DNA of 55,867 nt from Clostridiales bacterium (GTDB taxonomy: Bacteria; Bacillota; Clostridia; Christensenellales; Borkfalkiaceae): contig JAMPAF010000010.1 of NCBI GenBank assembly GCA_023667345.1, forward strand, positions 1-55,867, in the 5' to 3' direction. Shown here piece after piece: positions 33,001 through 41,266 of the stretch. The notes under the pieces were generated by a model. It was not told where the DNA came from. It was given only the letters and a program-made list of their open reading frames with translations, and ran no database searches. The translations under genes were made by a program, and so were the position numbers. Within the stretch, counting starts at the first letter, position 1. Each line of letters starts with the position of its first letter.

Positions 33001-33290
33001 CGGAATGCGGAATTAGGAATAAGGAATTAGGAATTGCGGGCGGATTTTATAAAATAATTTTCCGCATTGTAGCCTTCCCCTTAGGGGGAAGGTGGGTTGA
33101 CCGATTAGGTCAAGCCGAATGAGGGGTTGGTTGAGTTGAACGCGCTAACCCCTCATCCGCCCCAACCTTTACGGTTGCGGCACCTTCCCCCTAAGGGGAA
33201 GGTCATATTGAGGGCGGAATTAATTCTTAATTACGAATTACGAATTCCTAATTCATAATTCTACATTCTTAATTCTTAATTATTGACAAA
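33001..33290. repeat. Composite repeat: family A arms around a family B palindrome
   Basis: Family A arms (about 33001-33040 and 33219-33290) flank a 131-bp family B element (33073-33203). The B element begins CCTTCCCCTTAGGGGGAAGG and ends CCTTCCCCCTAAGGGGAAGG, with an inner inverted block ATGAGGGGTTGG/CTAACCCCTCAT. Confidence 0.8.
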
Positions 33291-34070
33291 TTCCTTAATT
33301 TCGCTCATGCGGGCTTTGGTCGTAAGATATCCCTCTTCATACGCGCGGTCCGCGTCCTTTACCGCGTACTGGCTTAAACCCTTCATTTCGGGCACGAGCC
33401 ACAGCTCGTTTTCGGTGCCGCACAGCTCCTTTTTCATTTCCGAGCCGTTGTAGTCCATCATATCGAAAATGCGCATTATCATTGAGATAATGTTTTTAAC
33501 TTCCTTTACCGGCTCTTTGGTGTTGTCGAGAACGTCGACCGCGATTACCTTGTCCGCGCCCATTTCCTTGCACTGGCGGGTGGGCACGCGGCACAGCACG
33601 CCGCCGTCGATAAGCAGTTGCCCGTGCAGTTTTACCGGCGGGAAGATGGTTGGCATAGAGCTCGAAGCCGCCACCGCGGTTGCAACCTTGCCCTCGGAAA
33701 GGGTTACGAGCCGCCCCGAATACAGGTCGCTCGCAACGCATTTAAAGGGAATTTTAAGCTCGTCGAAAGTTACGTTGCCAAGGCTGGACACGAGCAGGTT
33801 GCGCATTTTGTTGCCGCGCGTTAAGGCGAGGCGGGTTATGGGGAGCGCGGTTACGTCGATAAGCTGAAGGGGTTTGAGCTTTTTGACAATCTTGTACATT
33901 TCCTCGATTGAAAGTCCGTTGGCATAGCCCGCGCCGACGACCGAGCCCATCGAACAGCCTGTGATGTAGTCGGGGCGGATACCCTCCTCTTCCAGCGCCT
34001 TTATCACGCCGAGGTGCGCAACGCCGCGCGCGCCGCCGCTGCCTAAGGCAAGTCCTATTTTTTTACTCAT
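33276..34070 (-). CDS. Patatin-like phospholipase family protein (RssA type)
   Basis: The 264-residue protein has the patatin oxyanion loop LGSGGARGVAHLGVIKAL (8-25), the nucleophile elbow GCSMG (Ser about 41) and the catalytic Asp in LLIDGGV (about 155). It is a Ser-Asp dyad lipid acyl hydrolase; the physiological lipid is unknown. GAGGGTG precedes the ATG at 34070. It is divergent from ylbJ across 35 nt. Confidence 0.9.
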   Translation of the reverse strand: MSKKIGLALGSGGARGVAHLGVIKALEEEGIRPDYITGCSMGSVVGAGYANGLSIEEMYKIVKKLKPLQLIDVTALPITRLALTRGNKMRNLLVSSLGNVTFDELKIPFKCVASDLYSGRLVTLSEGKVATAVAASSSMPTIFPPVKLHGQLLIDGGVLCRVPTRQCKEMGADKVIAVDVLDNTKEPVKEVKNIISMIMRIFDMMDYNGSEMKKELCGTENELWLVPEMKGLSQYAVKDADRAYEEGYLTTKARMSEIKEFVNN

Positions 34071-34105
34071 AATTTCACCCTCGATATAATAATTATTTAG
34101 CGTAT

Positions 34106-35065
34106 ATGAAATTCAAAAAAGTTGTCGGCAAAACCGCCGTCTGCGCCGTATTGCTGTTTTTCGGCGGCGTTCTGATAATTTTCCCCGACAGATATCTTTC
34201 GGTCTGCTTCGACGGGCTCTGCCTGTGGGCGGAGAGCGTTCTTCCCTCGCTCTTTCCGTTTATGATTATAACCCTGCTTTTAATAAAGCTCGGCGCGGCG
34301 AACGTTGCCGCAAAGCCGTTCGGCAAGGTTTCGCAAAAACTGAAACTCCCCAACGTGGGCGTGCCGCTGTTTCTGATGAGCGCGTTTTCGGGCTATCCCG
34401 CGGGCAGCCGAATACTGTATGAGTACTGCGGGCAGGGGCTAATTGACAGAAGCGAGGCGAAAAAGCTTGCGCCCCTTTTATCCACGTGCGGACCGCTGTT
34501 CGCCCTCGGCACGGTGGGCGAGCGCGCTTTCGGCGGCAACGGCGCGGGCGTGAAGCTGTTGTGCGCGTGCCTTATTTCGGTTGTTGCGACCTCGCTTTTA
34601 TACTGCCTTTTCTCGGGCAGAAAACAACCGTCTCCGCCGCTTAAAACGCTTAAAGCCGACGGCGGCGACGCGCTGTATTCCAGCTTTTACGGGGGCGTTA
34701 CCGCCTGCCTCGTCGCGGGCGGGTTTATCTGTTTTTTTTATACTCTGTCGCAAGTTATTGCCGATTTTAATATTTTTAAGCCCCTCGCCCTCATTCTGTC
34801 CCCCCTCTTCGGGGGCGACGCCGCAAACGGGCTGTGTTTAGGGCTGTGCGAGGCGACCGGCGGCTGCTTTGCCGTGGCGCGCGCGGGCGGGTTTTTCGCA
34901 CTGCCGCTCGCGGGGTTTTTACTGACCTTCGGCGGCGCGTCGATACTCTTCCAACAGCTCTGCTATTTAACAAAGTGCTCGGTTAAGCCCGCCTTTTTTA
35001 TAGGTTTTAAGTTTTTGCAGGGCGTTTTGAGCTTTGCGCTTTTGTGTTTGTTCTCGCTATTTTAA
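34106..35065 (+). CDS. ylbJ: YlbJ-like sporulation integral membrane protein
   Basis: The 319-residue protein has about eight TM segments and nucleoside-recognition/Gate motifs. These include WAESVLPSLFPFMIIT, LFLMSAFSGYPAGSRILYE (the GYPxG signature) and LCLGLCEATGGC, with a C-terminal TM. B. subtilis YlbJ is a sigma-E-controlled membrane protein needed for normal spore cortex formation. A TATAAT at 34085-34090 gives only about a 9-nt leader and no Shine-Dalgarno. It stands alone between convergent and divergent neighbours. Confidence 0.8.
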   Translation: MKFKKVVGKTAVCAVLLFFGGVLIIFPDRYLSVCFDGLCLWAESVLPSLFPFMIITLLLIKLGAANVAAKPFGKVSQKLKLPNVGVPLFLMSAFSGYPAGSRILYEYCGQGLIDRSEAKKLAPLLSTCGPLFALGTVGERAFGGNGAGVKLLCACLISVVATSLLYCLFSGRKQPSPPLKTLKADGGDALYSSFYGGVTACLVAGGFICFFYTLSQVIADFNIFKPLALILSPLFGGDAANGLCLGLCEATGGCFAVARAGGFFALPLAGFLLTFGGASILFQQLCYLTKCSVKPAFFIGFKFLQGVLSFALLCLFSLF

Positions 35066-35066
35066 A

Positions 35067-35873
35067 TCAATATACGCCGAGCAGTTTAAAGGACGACGAC
35101 GCCTCTTTCACTTTTTTAAGGGCGGCTCTCAACTTATCTTCAGACCAGTCGCCCTCCACCTCGCAAAAGAAGCGGAACTCGCCCGCGCTCGTCTTTATGG
35201 GGCGGCTTTCGATTTTGGTCATATTTATGCCATTCCCCTTTAACAGCCCGAGCGTATCGACGAGCGCGCCGACCTTGTGCGGGCAGGTGAACGAAAAGAA
35301 AATTCTTTCGCTTTTTACGCCCCCCTCGGGCGCGCCGCGCCTTAATAAAAGAAAGTGCGTGAAGTTGTTTTCGACGTCGGAAATATTTTTTTCCGAAAGC
35401 TCGAAGCCCGCCGCGCGGCAATGCCCGCCGACTATTCCCGCCGACCTTTCGTCGCAAATCATTTTTATGCTGTCGGCGGTGGACGGCGTTTCGCACAGTC
35501 TTGCGTTCGGGTAATTTTTCGCAAGGAACTTGCCGCACTGCGCAAGCGCCTGACCGTGCGAATACACCCGCTCGATTCGGCTCTTGTCCGCCCCCGCAAG
35601 CGTAATTAAGCGGTGGTCGATTTTAACGGCGCACGCGGCGCACGCGTACACGTTTTCGCTCTCCTGCAAAAGGTCGAGGTTCTGCGTTACCGCGCCGTTC
35701 AACGTGTTTTCGATGGGGATAACGACGGCGTCCGCCTCGCACTTTTCAAGTGCGGAAAAGAGCGTGAAAAAGGACGGGTACGCAACCTTTTTCATACCGC
35801 CGCACAGTCTGTCCGCCGCTATTTCGCTGTACGTCCCCTTAGGTCCCAAATATCCGATATTGCCTTTTTCCAT
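35067..35873 (-). CDS. pheA: Prephenate dehydratase
   Basis: I start at the ATG at 35873 (AAGGAG upstream) for 268 residues; a longer frame crosses a repeat. The PDT domain (about 1-180) shows GYLGPKGTYSEIAADRL, VVIPIENTLNGAV, and NNFTHFLLL, the family's T-R-F position with the catalytic Thr kept. The ACT domain (about 190-265) has KVGALVDTLGLLKGNGINMTKIESRP, the Phe-binding ESRP motif. It converts prephenate to phenylpyruvate and should be feedback-inhibited by Phe. DAHP synthase is encoded just upstream. Confidence 0.94.
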   Translation of the reverse strand: MEKGNIGYLGPKGTYSEIAADRLCGGMKKVAYPSFFTLFSALEKCEADAVVIPIENTLNGAVTQNLDLLQESENVYACAACAVKIDHRLITLAGADKSRIERVYSHGQALAQCGKFLAKNYPNARLCETPSTADSIKMICDERSAGIVGGHCRAAGFELSEKNISDVENNFTHFLLLRRGAPEGGVKSERIFFSFTCPHKVGALVDTLGLLKGNGINMTKIESRPIKTSAGEFRFFCEVEGDWSEDKLRAALKKVKEASSSFKLLGVY

Positions 35874-35991
35874 TGCCGTTTGCTCCTTTTTCGTCTGACT
35901 TCGTAATTCGGGATTGCCACTCTCGCAAAGCGACATCGCTATGACTCTCGGAATTAGTTGCCCCCGTAATATGCCTTGATTAACGGTGTTT

Positions 35992-37014
35992 TCAAAGCTT
36001 ATTTGCAATGTCTAAAAGCAACCGCTCGGTGTCGCACCAGCCGAGGCACGGGTCGGTTATCGACTTGCCGTAAACTTTGTCCTCGGGCTGGTTGCCCTCC
36101 TCGATAAAGCTCTCTATCATAAAGCCCTTTACGTTCTTTTTAAAGTCGTTATCGTAAAGGCGGTTGTTCATAACCTCTTCGCAAATTCTTATCTGCTGGT
36201 GGAACTTTTTACCGCTGTTCGAGTGGTTCGCGTCGATTATAATCGCGGGATTTTTGAGCCCCGACTTTGCATAGCCCTCGATAACCTGCATGACCGTTTC
36301 GTAGTGGAAATTGGGGATATCGTTGCCGTAGCCGTCGACGCCGCCGCGCAAAATGGCGTGAGCTAAGCGGTTGCCGTCCGTTTTAACCTGCCAGCCGTTG
36401 AGCTTGAAAGTCTGCCCCGACTGCGCCGCGTATATGGAATTTAAAAGCACCAGAATTGAGCCGCTCATCGGGTTTTTTATGCCGACTGCGACGTCCATTC
36501 CGCTCGCAACAAGGCGGTGAAGCTGATTTTCAGAGCTGCGCGCGCCCACCGCGACGTACGATAGAAGGTCGTCCACGTACGCGTAGTTTGCGGGGTACAA
36601 CATTTCGTCAGCCGCCGCGAGCCCGCTTATTTCCATTGCCTTTACGTTTAAATCCCTTATCGTCAGAATACCCTTTAAAATATCTTCGGACTTGGTAGGG
36701 TCGGGCTGGGAGAACATTCCCTTGTAGCCCACCCCCTTTGTGCGGGGCTTGTTCGTGTAAATTCGGGGCACGATTACAAGCTTTTCTTTAACCTTTTCGT
36801 TGAGCTTTCCCAGCCTTTCAACGTAGTCCAAAACGGGCTTTTCGGCGTGCGCTGAGCACGGACCGACTATTATTATAAGCTTGTCGCTCTTGCCCGAAAT
36901 AACGTCGGATACCGCCTTGTCGCGTTCCGTCTTTATGGCTTTAAGACTTGCGGGAAGGGGCGCAATCGCCTTTATTTGCTCGGGTTCGGGTATTTTTATC
37001 TGCCTTTCAAACAT
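35992..37014 (-). CDS. 3-deoxy-7-phosphoheptulonate (DAHP) synthase, class I
   Basis: The 340-residue protein matches AroF/AroG/AroH-type enzymes: IIIVGPCSAH (PEP and metal site), PRIYTNKPRTKGVGYKGM, GARSSENQLHR, GIKNPMSGS, and IIDANHSNSGK with metal ligands. It makes the first shikimate-pathway intermediate from PEP and erythrose-4-phosphate. It overlaps the end of coaD by 8 nt. The 118 nt before pheA contain a trace of repeat family D (CGTAATTCGGGATTGCCA). Confidence 0.94.
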   Translation of the reverse strand: MFERQIKIPEPEQIKAIAPLPASLKAIKTERDKAVSDVISGKSDKLIIIVGPCSAHAEKPVLDYVERLGKLNEKVKEKLVIVPRIYTNKPRTKGVGYKGMFSQPDPTKSEDILKGILTIRDLNVKAMEISGLAAADEMLYPANYAYVDDLLSYVAVGARSSENQLHRLVASGMDVAVGIKNPMSGSILVLLNSIYAAQSGQTFKLNGWQVKTDGNRLAHAILRGGVDGYGNDIPNFHYETVMQVIEGYAKSGLKNPAIIIDANHSNSGKKFHQQIRICEEVMNNRLYDNDFKKNVKGFMIESFIEEGNQPEDKVYGKSITDPCLGWCDTERLLLDIANKL

Positions 37015-37498
37015 TCTTAGCCTCCGTTAATTTTTTTACGGTTTCCCTTATTTCTTCGGGGATATACTGCATAAATTCTTTGTCGAATTTGACGCTGCTG
37101 CGGACGAGCGACGAGCTGACGTGCAAGTCGCACTGCTCGGCGGGGATATACACGGTTACAATCTCCGGCATAAGCTTTTCGCTTGCATAGCGGTTGCGGT
37201 TTTCGTACTCGAAATCTATGCAGTCGCGTACGCCGCGCACATAGAAGGGCGTGTTTTCCTCCCTCAACAAATCGACGGCCGCGCCGTCGAAGGAGCGCAC
37301 CTTTACGCGCGGGTCGCCCTTGTACAGCCCGTTTAAGAGCGAGAGCCGCTCCTCTTTCGTGAAAAGACAGCTCTTTTCGGGGTTTATCATTACCGCCACG
37401 ACGACCTTGTCAAAGATTGCAAGCGCCTTGTCGATTACGTCTTTATGACCGACGGTGGGCGGGTCGAACGTGCCCGCAAATACACAGGTTTTTGACAT
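37007..37498 (-). CDS. coaD: Phosphopantetheine adenylyltransferase
   Basis: The 163-residue protein has the nucleotidyltransferase start CVFAGTFDPPTVGHKDVI (the G-x-F-D-P-x-T-x-G-H motif), VVVAVMINPEKSCLFTKEERL, YVRGVRDCIDFEYE and VSSSLVRS. It carries out the fourth step of CoA synthesis. It is slightly divergent (FDPPT rather than FDPVT) but of normal length. It overlaps DAHP synthase and may be transcribed with it. Confidence 0.9.
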   Translation of the reverse strand: MSKTCVFAGTFDPPTVGHKDVIDKALAIFDKVVVAVMINPEKSCLFTKEERLSLLNGLYKGDPRVKVRSFDGAAVDLLREENTPFYVRGVRDCIDFEYENRNRYASEKLMPEIVTVYIPAEQCDLHVSSSLVRSSVKFDKEFMQYIPEEIRETVKKLTEAKNV

Positions 37499-37514
37499 AA
37501 ATTTTCCTTATTGT

Positions 37515-37653
37515 GACCTTCCCCTTAGGGGGAAAGTGGCATTTTGTAGCGAAGTGAAAAAATGACGAATGAGGGGTTTGTCGGTTTTTATGAGCCAACC
37601 CCTCATCCGTCACCGCGTGTAGCGCGGTGACACCTTCCCCCTAAGGGGAAGGT
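37515..37653. repeat. Family B palindromic repeat
   Basis: A 139-bp element with terminal blocks ACCTTCCCCTTAGGGGGAAA and CCTTCCCCCTAAGGGGAAGG, inner GACGAATGAGGGGTT/AACCCCTCATCCGTC and a CACCGCG/CGCGGTG hairpin. The whole element can fold back on itself. Confidence 0.8.
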
Positions 37654-37659
37654 TAAATT

Positions 37660-38190
37660 TTAGTGAAAGAACGATAAATAAGTTTTGCCGTACTTCCTCT
37701 CGTCGTACATTTCCAGCCCCTCTATACTGCCTACAAAGGGGCGGTCGCGCTCGTACACGGCGACGCCGCCTTCGGTCAGAAGCCCCCGCTTTGCTATAAT
37801 TTCCAGCGCGGGAACGCCGAACTCCTTTGCATACGGCGGGTCGATAAAGACGATATCGAACTTTTCACCCGCCGAATTCAGACATAAAGAATAGTCGAGG
37901 TTGGTTATTTTGCACTTATCCCCCTCGCCCACAGCCGCAAGGTTCTTCTTCAAAACCGACAGACTGTCCTTTGAAAGGTCGTTGAATAGCACATATTCCG
38001 CCCCGCGCGAAAGGCTTTCGAGCCCCAAATTGCCGCTTCCGCAAAACAAGTCGAGCACCCTTGCGCCCGCCGCCTTTACGGAGAGAATATTGAAAAGGCT
38101 TTCCTTTACCCTGTCGGCGGTGGGGCGGATTTCGCCGACCTTGAAATCGGCAAGCTTTCTGCCGCGGTGTTTGCCGCCTATTATCCTCAC
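37660..38190 (-). CDS. rsmD: 16S rRNA (guanine(966)-N(2))-methyltransferase
   Basis: The 176-residue protein begins MRIIGGKHRGRKL, has IRPTADRVKESLFNIL, SAM motif VLDLFCGSGNLGLESLSRGA and catalytic FIDPPYAKEF, all typical of RsmD. It methylates G966 of 16S rRNA. It overlaps the membrane-protein gene upstream by 4 nt, part of an alr-fau-membrane protein-rsmD string. Confidence 0.93.
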   Translation of the reverse strand: MRIIGGKHRGRKLADFKVGEIRPTADRVKESLFNILSVKAAGARVLDLFCGSGNLGLESLSRGAEYVLFNDLSKDSLSVLKKNLAAVGEGDKCKITNLDYSLCLNSAGEKFDIVFIDPPYAKEFGVPALEIIAKRGLLTEGGVAVYERDRPFVGSIEGLEMYDERKYGKTYLSFFH

Positions 38191-38849
38191 TTTCTGCGCC
38201 CCTTTTTGTTGGCGTTCTTTTCGGCTACCGCCTGCTGAATTTTAATCTGTTTAAGCTTGCCGAGAAAATAACCGAGGGCGTGCGTGCCTATGGGCAGAAT
38301 TATCATTATAAGATTTAGCGCCTGATAGTCTTTGCCGAGGTACGAGAAGGGATAATACGCCCACCCGAACATATATTGCAGGCAGAATGCGCACACCGAG
38401 TTGTCGTAACACAGCTCGATTATCTGAACGATAAGAAAGGGTATGCACAGAATCGCGCCTATCAAAATGCCCTTCCACAGCGAATATTCGCCCGTCCTTG
38501 CAAGCACCTTTTCGTCGGTGGAGCCGAGCCCGCGCTTCTGGTTGTTTAAAACCGTCTTTGCATACGCCGCATTGCCGTTGGCTCTGCCGAAAGCAATCAG
38601 CGCCGCAATCATCATAATCTCGCCGCCGATAAGCGCGACAAGGCTTATGCCGATATCGCCCGAGAAGCTTGCAAAGAGTATTACCGTCGAGCTTATAACA
38701 ATCATCACTATAAACGGAAACGCGACGCCCGCCATAATATCATAGAATTCTAAAAGGGCGCGGCGGCTCAAAGGCACGGTTTGTTTGCTTTTGACCTCTT
38801 TCCCGCTCTCTTCGATAGGCTCCGCGCCGCTGTTATTGTTGTTTTCCAA
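38187..38849 (-). CDS. Hypothetical four-TM membrane protein
   Basis: The 220-residue product starts at TTG (38849) after a G-rich Shine-Dalgarno-like stretch, overlapping fau. It has a polar Asn-rich N-terminus, TM segments at about 39-62, 70-90, 124-148 and 178-197, and a Lys-rich tail. No named family recognised. The operon context is mixed metabolic and rRNA-modification genes, which does not suggest a role. Confidence 0.75.
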   Translation of the reverse strand: MENNNNSGAEPIEESGKEVKSKQTVPLSRRALLEFYDIMAGVAFPFIVMIVISSTVILFASFSGDIGISLVALIGGEIMMIAALIAFGRANGNAAYAKTVLNNQKRGLGSTDEKVLARTGEYSLWKGILIGAILCIPFLIVQIIELCYDNSVCAFCLQYMFGWAYYPFSYLGKDYQALNLIMIILPIGTHALGYFLGKLKQIKIQQAVAEKNANKKGRRK

Positions 38850-39384
38850 AATTAATTATCCCCCTTTCGCAGACGAATAAATCGAGGGGCTTGTCCCAGC
38901 CGTCCTCAGAAAACTCGTCCGTGTACTGTAAAAAGTAGCCCGCGCCCGCCTTTAAGATATGCGGGTTGGCGGCAAAAAATCTGTCGTAATATCCGCCTCC
39001 GTAGCCTAAACGGAAGCCCCGCGGATTGACCGCAAGAAGGGGCGTTATGCATACCTCTATCCCGCCGTTGAAAGCTTCACCCTGCGGCTCGCAGATGCCG
39101 TAGCCGTTTTTTATAAGCGTGCTTTCGTCGCCGAAATAGCGCACGGGCACGATGTTTTCGCCCTCGACGCGGGGAAGATATACCCGCTTGCCCGCCACCA
39201 AAAGCCGCGAGATAAATGCGTGCGTGTCCGCCTCCGAGCCGTAGCTGTAATACACCAAAAAGCTCTCGCGGTAGGAAAACGCTTCGAAAAGCGTATCGCA
39301 TATCGCGCCGTCGGCGACCTCCCTCGCGGAGTGCTGGAAATATTTGCGCTTTATCTTGTATTTGTATCGCAATTCATCTTTCAT
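38833..39384 (-). CDS. fau: 5-formyltetrahydrofolate cyclo-ligase family protein
   Basis: The ATG at 39384 lies 11 nt inside the end of alr; the longer frame is out-of-frame alr sequence. The 183-residue protein has the family ends: basic N-terminal helix (LRYKYKIKRKYFQ), YSYGSEADTHAFISRLL, VYLPRVEGENIVPVRY, and GFRLGYGGGYYDRFF, the ATP and folate-binding loop. It converts 5-formyl-THF to 5,10-methenyl-THF. Confidence 0.9.
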   Translation of the reverse strand: MKDELRYKYKIKRKYFQHSAREVADGAICDTLFEAFSYRESFLVYYSYGSEADTHAFISRLLVAGKRVYLPRVEGENIVPVRYFGDESTLIKNGYGICEPQGEAFNGGIEVCITPLLAVNPRGFRLGYGGGYYDRFFAANPHILKAGAGYFLQYTDEFSEDGWDKPLDLFVCERGIINFGKQQ

Positions 39385-40348
39385 AAATTCTTTGGCTTCT
39401 TCTCGTAACCGAGCAGAGGACTTCGTACGAAATCGTGCCACAACGCGCGGCGTATTTTTCGGCGTCGGTGAATACGGGCAGATAATCTCTTTTCTCCGTG
39501 CCGACGAACGCGTCCATGCACAGCGTCTTTTCGCCGAGCGGCACGCCCCGCCAAAACCCGTCGGCATAGCCTAAGCGGTAGGTATAAAGCGTCTTATACG
39601 CCCTGTCGGCTACATTGTACCCCACTCCGCCGCCCGTCGCGCGCGTTTCTTGCGCAAGCCTTGCATACACTTTGAGAGCAGGTTTGAGCGCGGGGGCTTT
39701 AAAGCCTTTTGGCGCGTAGCCGTACAGCATAAGCCCGCAGCGCACGCCGCCGAAGAGGTACCTTTCGCCCCGCAGAATTCCGCCGCTTGCGGAAAGGTGC
39801 GCGTATGCCTCGGGGCTATGCCTTTTCACCCTTGAAACCGCCGCGGAAAAAGCCTCCGTCTGCCGCTTACAGTGCGCCGCGCTCTCCGCAGCATAGAGGT
39901 GCGAATACACGCCCTCTATCTGCCCGCTTGCAAGCCCGGACAGCGTATTACCGAGCTCCGCCCCGTGACAGCCGTAACGGTTCATACCCGTATTGACCGC
40001 AACGTGGCATTTCATATCCCCTATAAGCCGCGCGCTTTTAACGCCCGTGACCGTGGGGGTCAAGCCGTAATAATTAATCTTTGCCGCGTCCTCATTATCG
40101 AGGGGAGGCGCAAGCACCAACACGGGCTTGGTTATGCCGCTTATCCTCAGTTCCGCCCCCTCGTCGGTGAGCGCAACGCAAAAGCCGTCGGCTATATCTT
40201 CAATCGCGTGCGCAACTTCCGCCGCGCCGTGACCGTACGCGTCCGCCTTTACGACCGCCCAGAAAAAGCGGTTGCCGACGAGCGAGCGCACGTATAAGGC
40301 GTTACTTCTTATAGCCGCCAAATTTATAACCGAAAGCGTTTTTTGCAT
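39374..40348 (-). CDS. alr: Alanine racemase, short form
   Basis: The 324-residue protein has the PLP-lysine motif VVKADAYGHGA (about 32-42), NTGMNRYG, SASGGIL, and RLGYADGFWRG with MDAFVG in the C-terminal barrel domain (catalytic Tyr from the partner subunit). It supplies D-Ala for peptidoglycan. It is about 45-60 residues shorter than typical Alr, mainly by a trimmed C-terminal domain, but key residues are present. No clear Shine-Dalgarno precedes the ATG. Confidence 0.88.
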   Translation of the reverse strand: MQKTLSVINLAAIRSNALYVRSLVGNRFFWAVVKADAYGHGAAEVAHAIEDIADGFCVALTDEGAELRISGITKPVLVLAPPLDNEDAAKINYYGLTPTVTGVKSARLIGDMKCHVAVNTGMNRYGCHGAELGNTLSGLASGQIEGVYSHLYAAESAAHCKRQTEAFSAAVSRVKRHSPEAYAHLSASGGILRGERYLFGGVRCGLMLYGYAPKGFKAPALKPALKVYARLAQETRATGGGVGYNVADRAYKTLYTYRLGYADGFWRGVPLGEKTLCMDAFVGTEKRDYLPVFTDAEKYAARCGTISYEVLCSVTRRSQRIYER

Positions 40349-40440
40349 AACACATAGATATGCGCCTTAACCGCCGAAAGGTTAAAATTTTATTTATTTT
40401 ACCACTTTTTGCCCGCGATTGCAACGCCTTGTATGTGAAA

Positions 40441-41037
40441 TTATTTTTCCGTCTCTTCCGCGCCGCCGTGCGTGCTTGCCGATTTTCCGCGGATACGCTT
40501 TATTGCGGGCGTAACCGCCATCGCGAGAAAAGCCGCCAACAAAGTTAAAACCGCGTCCTTTGGCATATAGAAAAGGTTGTACACTGCGACCGCGTGCCAC
40601 AGTCCCGAATAGCCGTTAAGCTGCCATACGGCGATAAAATAGGCTATGCCGAAAACGTAGTCGACAAGATAAGCCGCAAGAGCCAAAAGCACGGTTTGCC
40701 ATATCTTTTTGTCGCGGCTATGGGCTATCCCCGCAACGCCCGCCGAGGCGATAAACCCCAATATATAGCCGAACGAAGGCATTGTAACGTAAAAAATTCC
40801 GCCCCCGCCCGAGAACACGGGAATACCTGTTAAACCCATAACGGCATACGCCGCCATAGCTATCATACCCTTCTTCCACCCGAGAAGCAGACCCGCCGAA
40901 ACGGCGAAAACCGTCTGAAAGGTCAGGGGCATAAAAGGAAATGGAATTTTTATGTATGCGCCCGCTATCATAAGCGCGACGAAGATTGCGCACTCGGCTA
41001 TATCCGCCGCCATGAGCTTATACGAAAATTTTTTCAT
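40441..41037 (-). CDS. bioY: BioY biotin transporter S component
   Basis: The 198-residue protein has six TM segments and BioY motifs: IAECAIFVALMIAGAYIKIP, MPLTFQTVFAVSAGLLLGWKKG, GLTGIPVFSGGGG and VYNLFYMPKDAVLTLLAAFLA. As an ECF S component it would bind biotin and use shared EcfAAT modules. The promoter -10 box lies 6 nt before the ATG, so the mRNA may be leaderless. A perfect AT palindrome fills the promoter spacer. Confidence 0.93.
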   Translation of the reverse strand: MKKFSYKLMAADIAECAIFVALMIAGAYIKIPFPFMPLTFQTVFAVSAGLLLGWKKGMIAMAAYAVMGLTGIPVFSGGGGIFYVTMPSFGYILGFIASAGVAGIAHSRDKKIWQTVLLALAAYLVDYVFGIAYFIAVWQLNGYSGLWHAVAVYNLFYMPKDAVLTLLAAFLAMAVTPAIKRIRGKSASTHGGAEETEK

Positions 41038-41043
41038 AAGTTA

Positions 41044-41072
41044 ATGTTATTATTTTTAATAATAAATGTCAA
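41044..41072 (-). promoter_or_regulatory. bioY promoter with internal palindrome, predicted leaderless start
   Basis: TTGACA (41072-41067), 17 nt, TAACAT (41049-41044). TTATTATT-AAA-AATAATAA is a perfect inverted repeat within the spacer, a possible operator though unlike the usual BirA box. The expected transcription start coincides with the ATG at 41037. Confidence 0.6.
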
Positions 41073-41130
41073 ACCATTGCGCACGCGCATTTTGAATTGA
41101 CAAAACTTTTAAAAAGTTATAAAGTGTAAG

Positions 41131-41250
41131 TGAATTAAGAATTAAGAATTAAGAATTATGCTGAGGAATAATTTAAGGTGAAAATAATTGAAATATTCCG
41201 ACCATAATTCTGCATTCTTAATTCTACATTCTGCATTAACAATAATTCCG
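41131..41250. repeat. Family A heptamer-arm inverted repeat
   Basis: The left arm has three tandem GAATTAA units (41132-41155). The right arm has ATTCTGCATTCTTAATTCTA, then CATTCTGCATT. Between lies an AT-rich core ending in ATATTCCGACCATA. Confidence 0.75.
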
Positions 41251-41266
41251 AATTAAAAAAAAGCCT

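Noticed and set aside
38833-39567. Long N-terminal extension of fau
   Set aside because: The first 61 codons are out-of-frame alr sequence; the family start matches the ATG at 39384.
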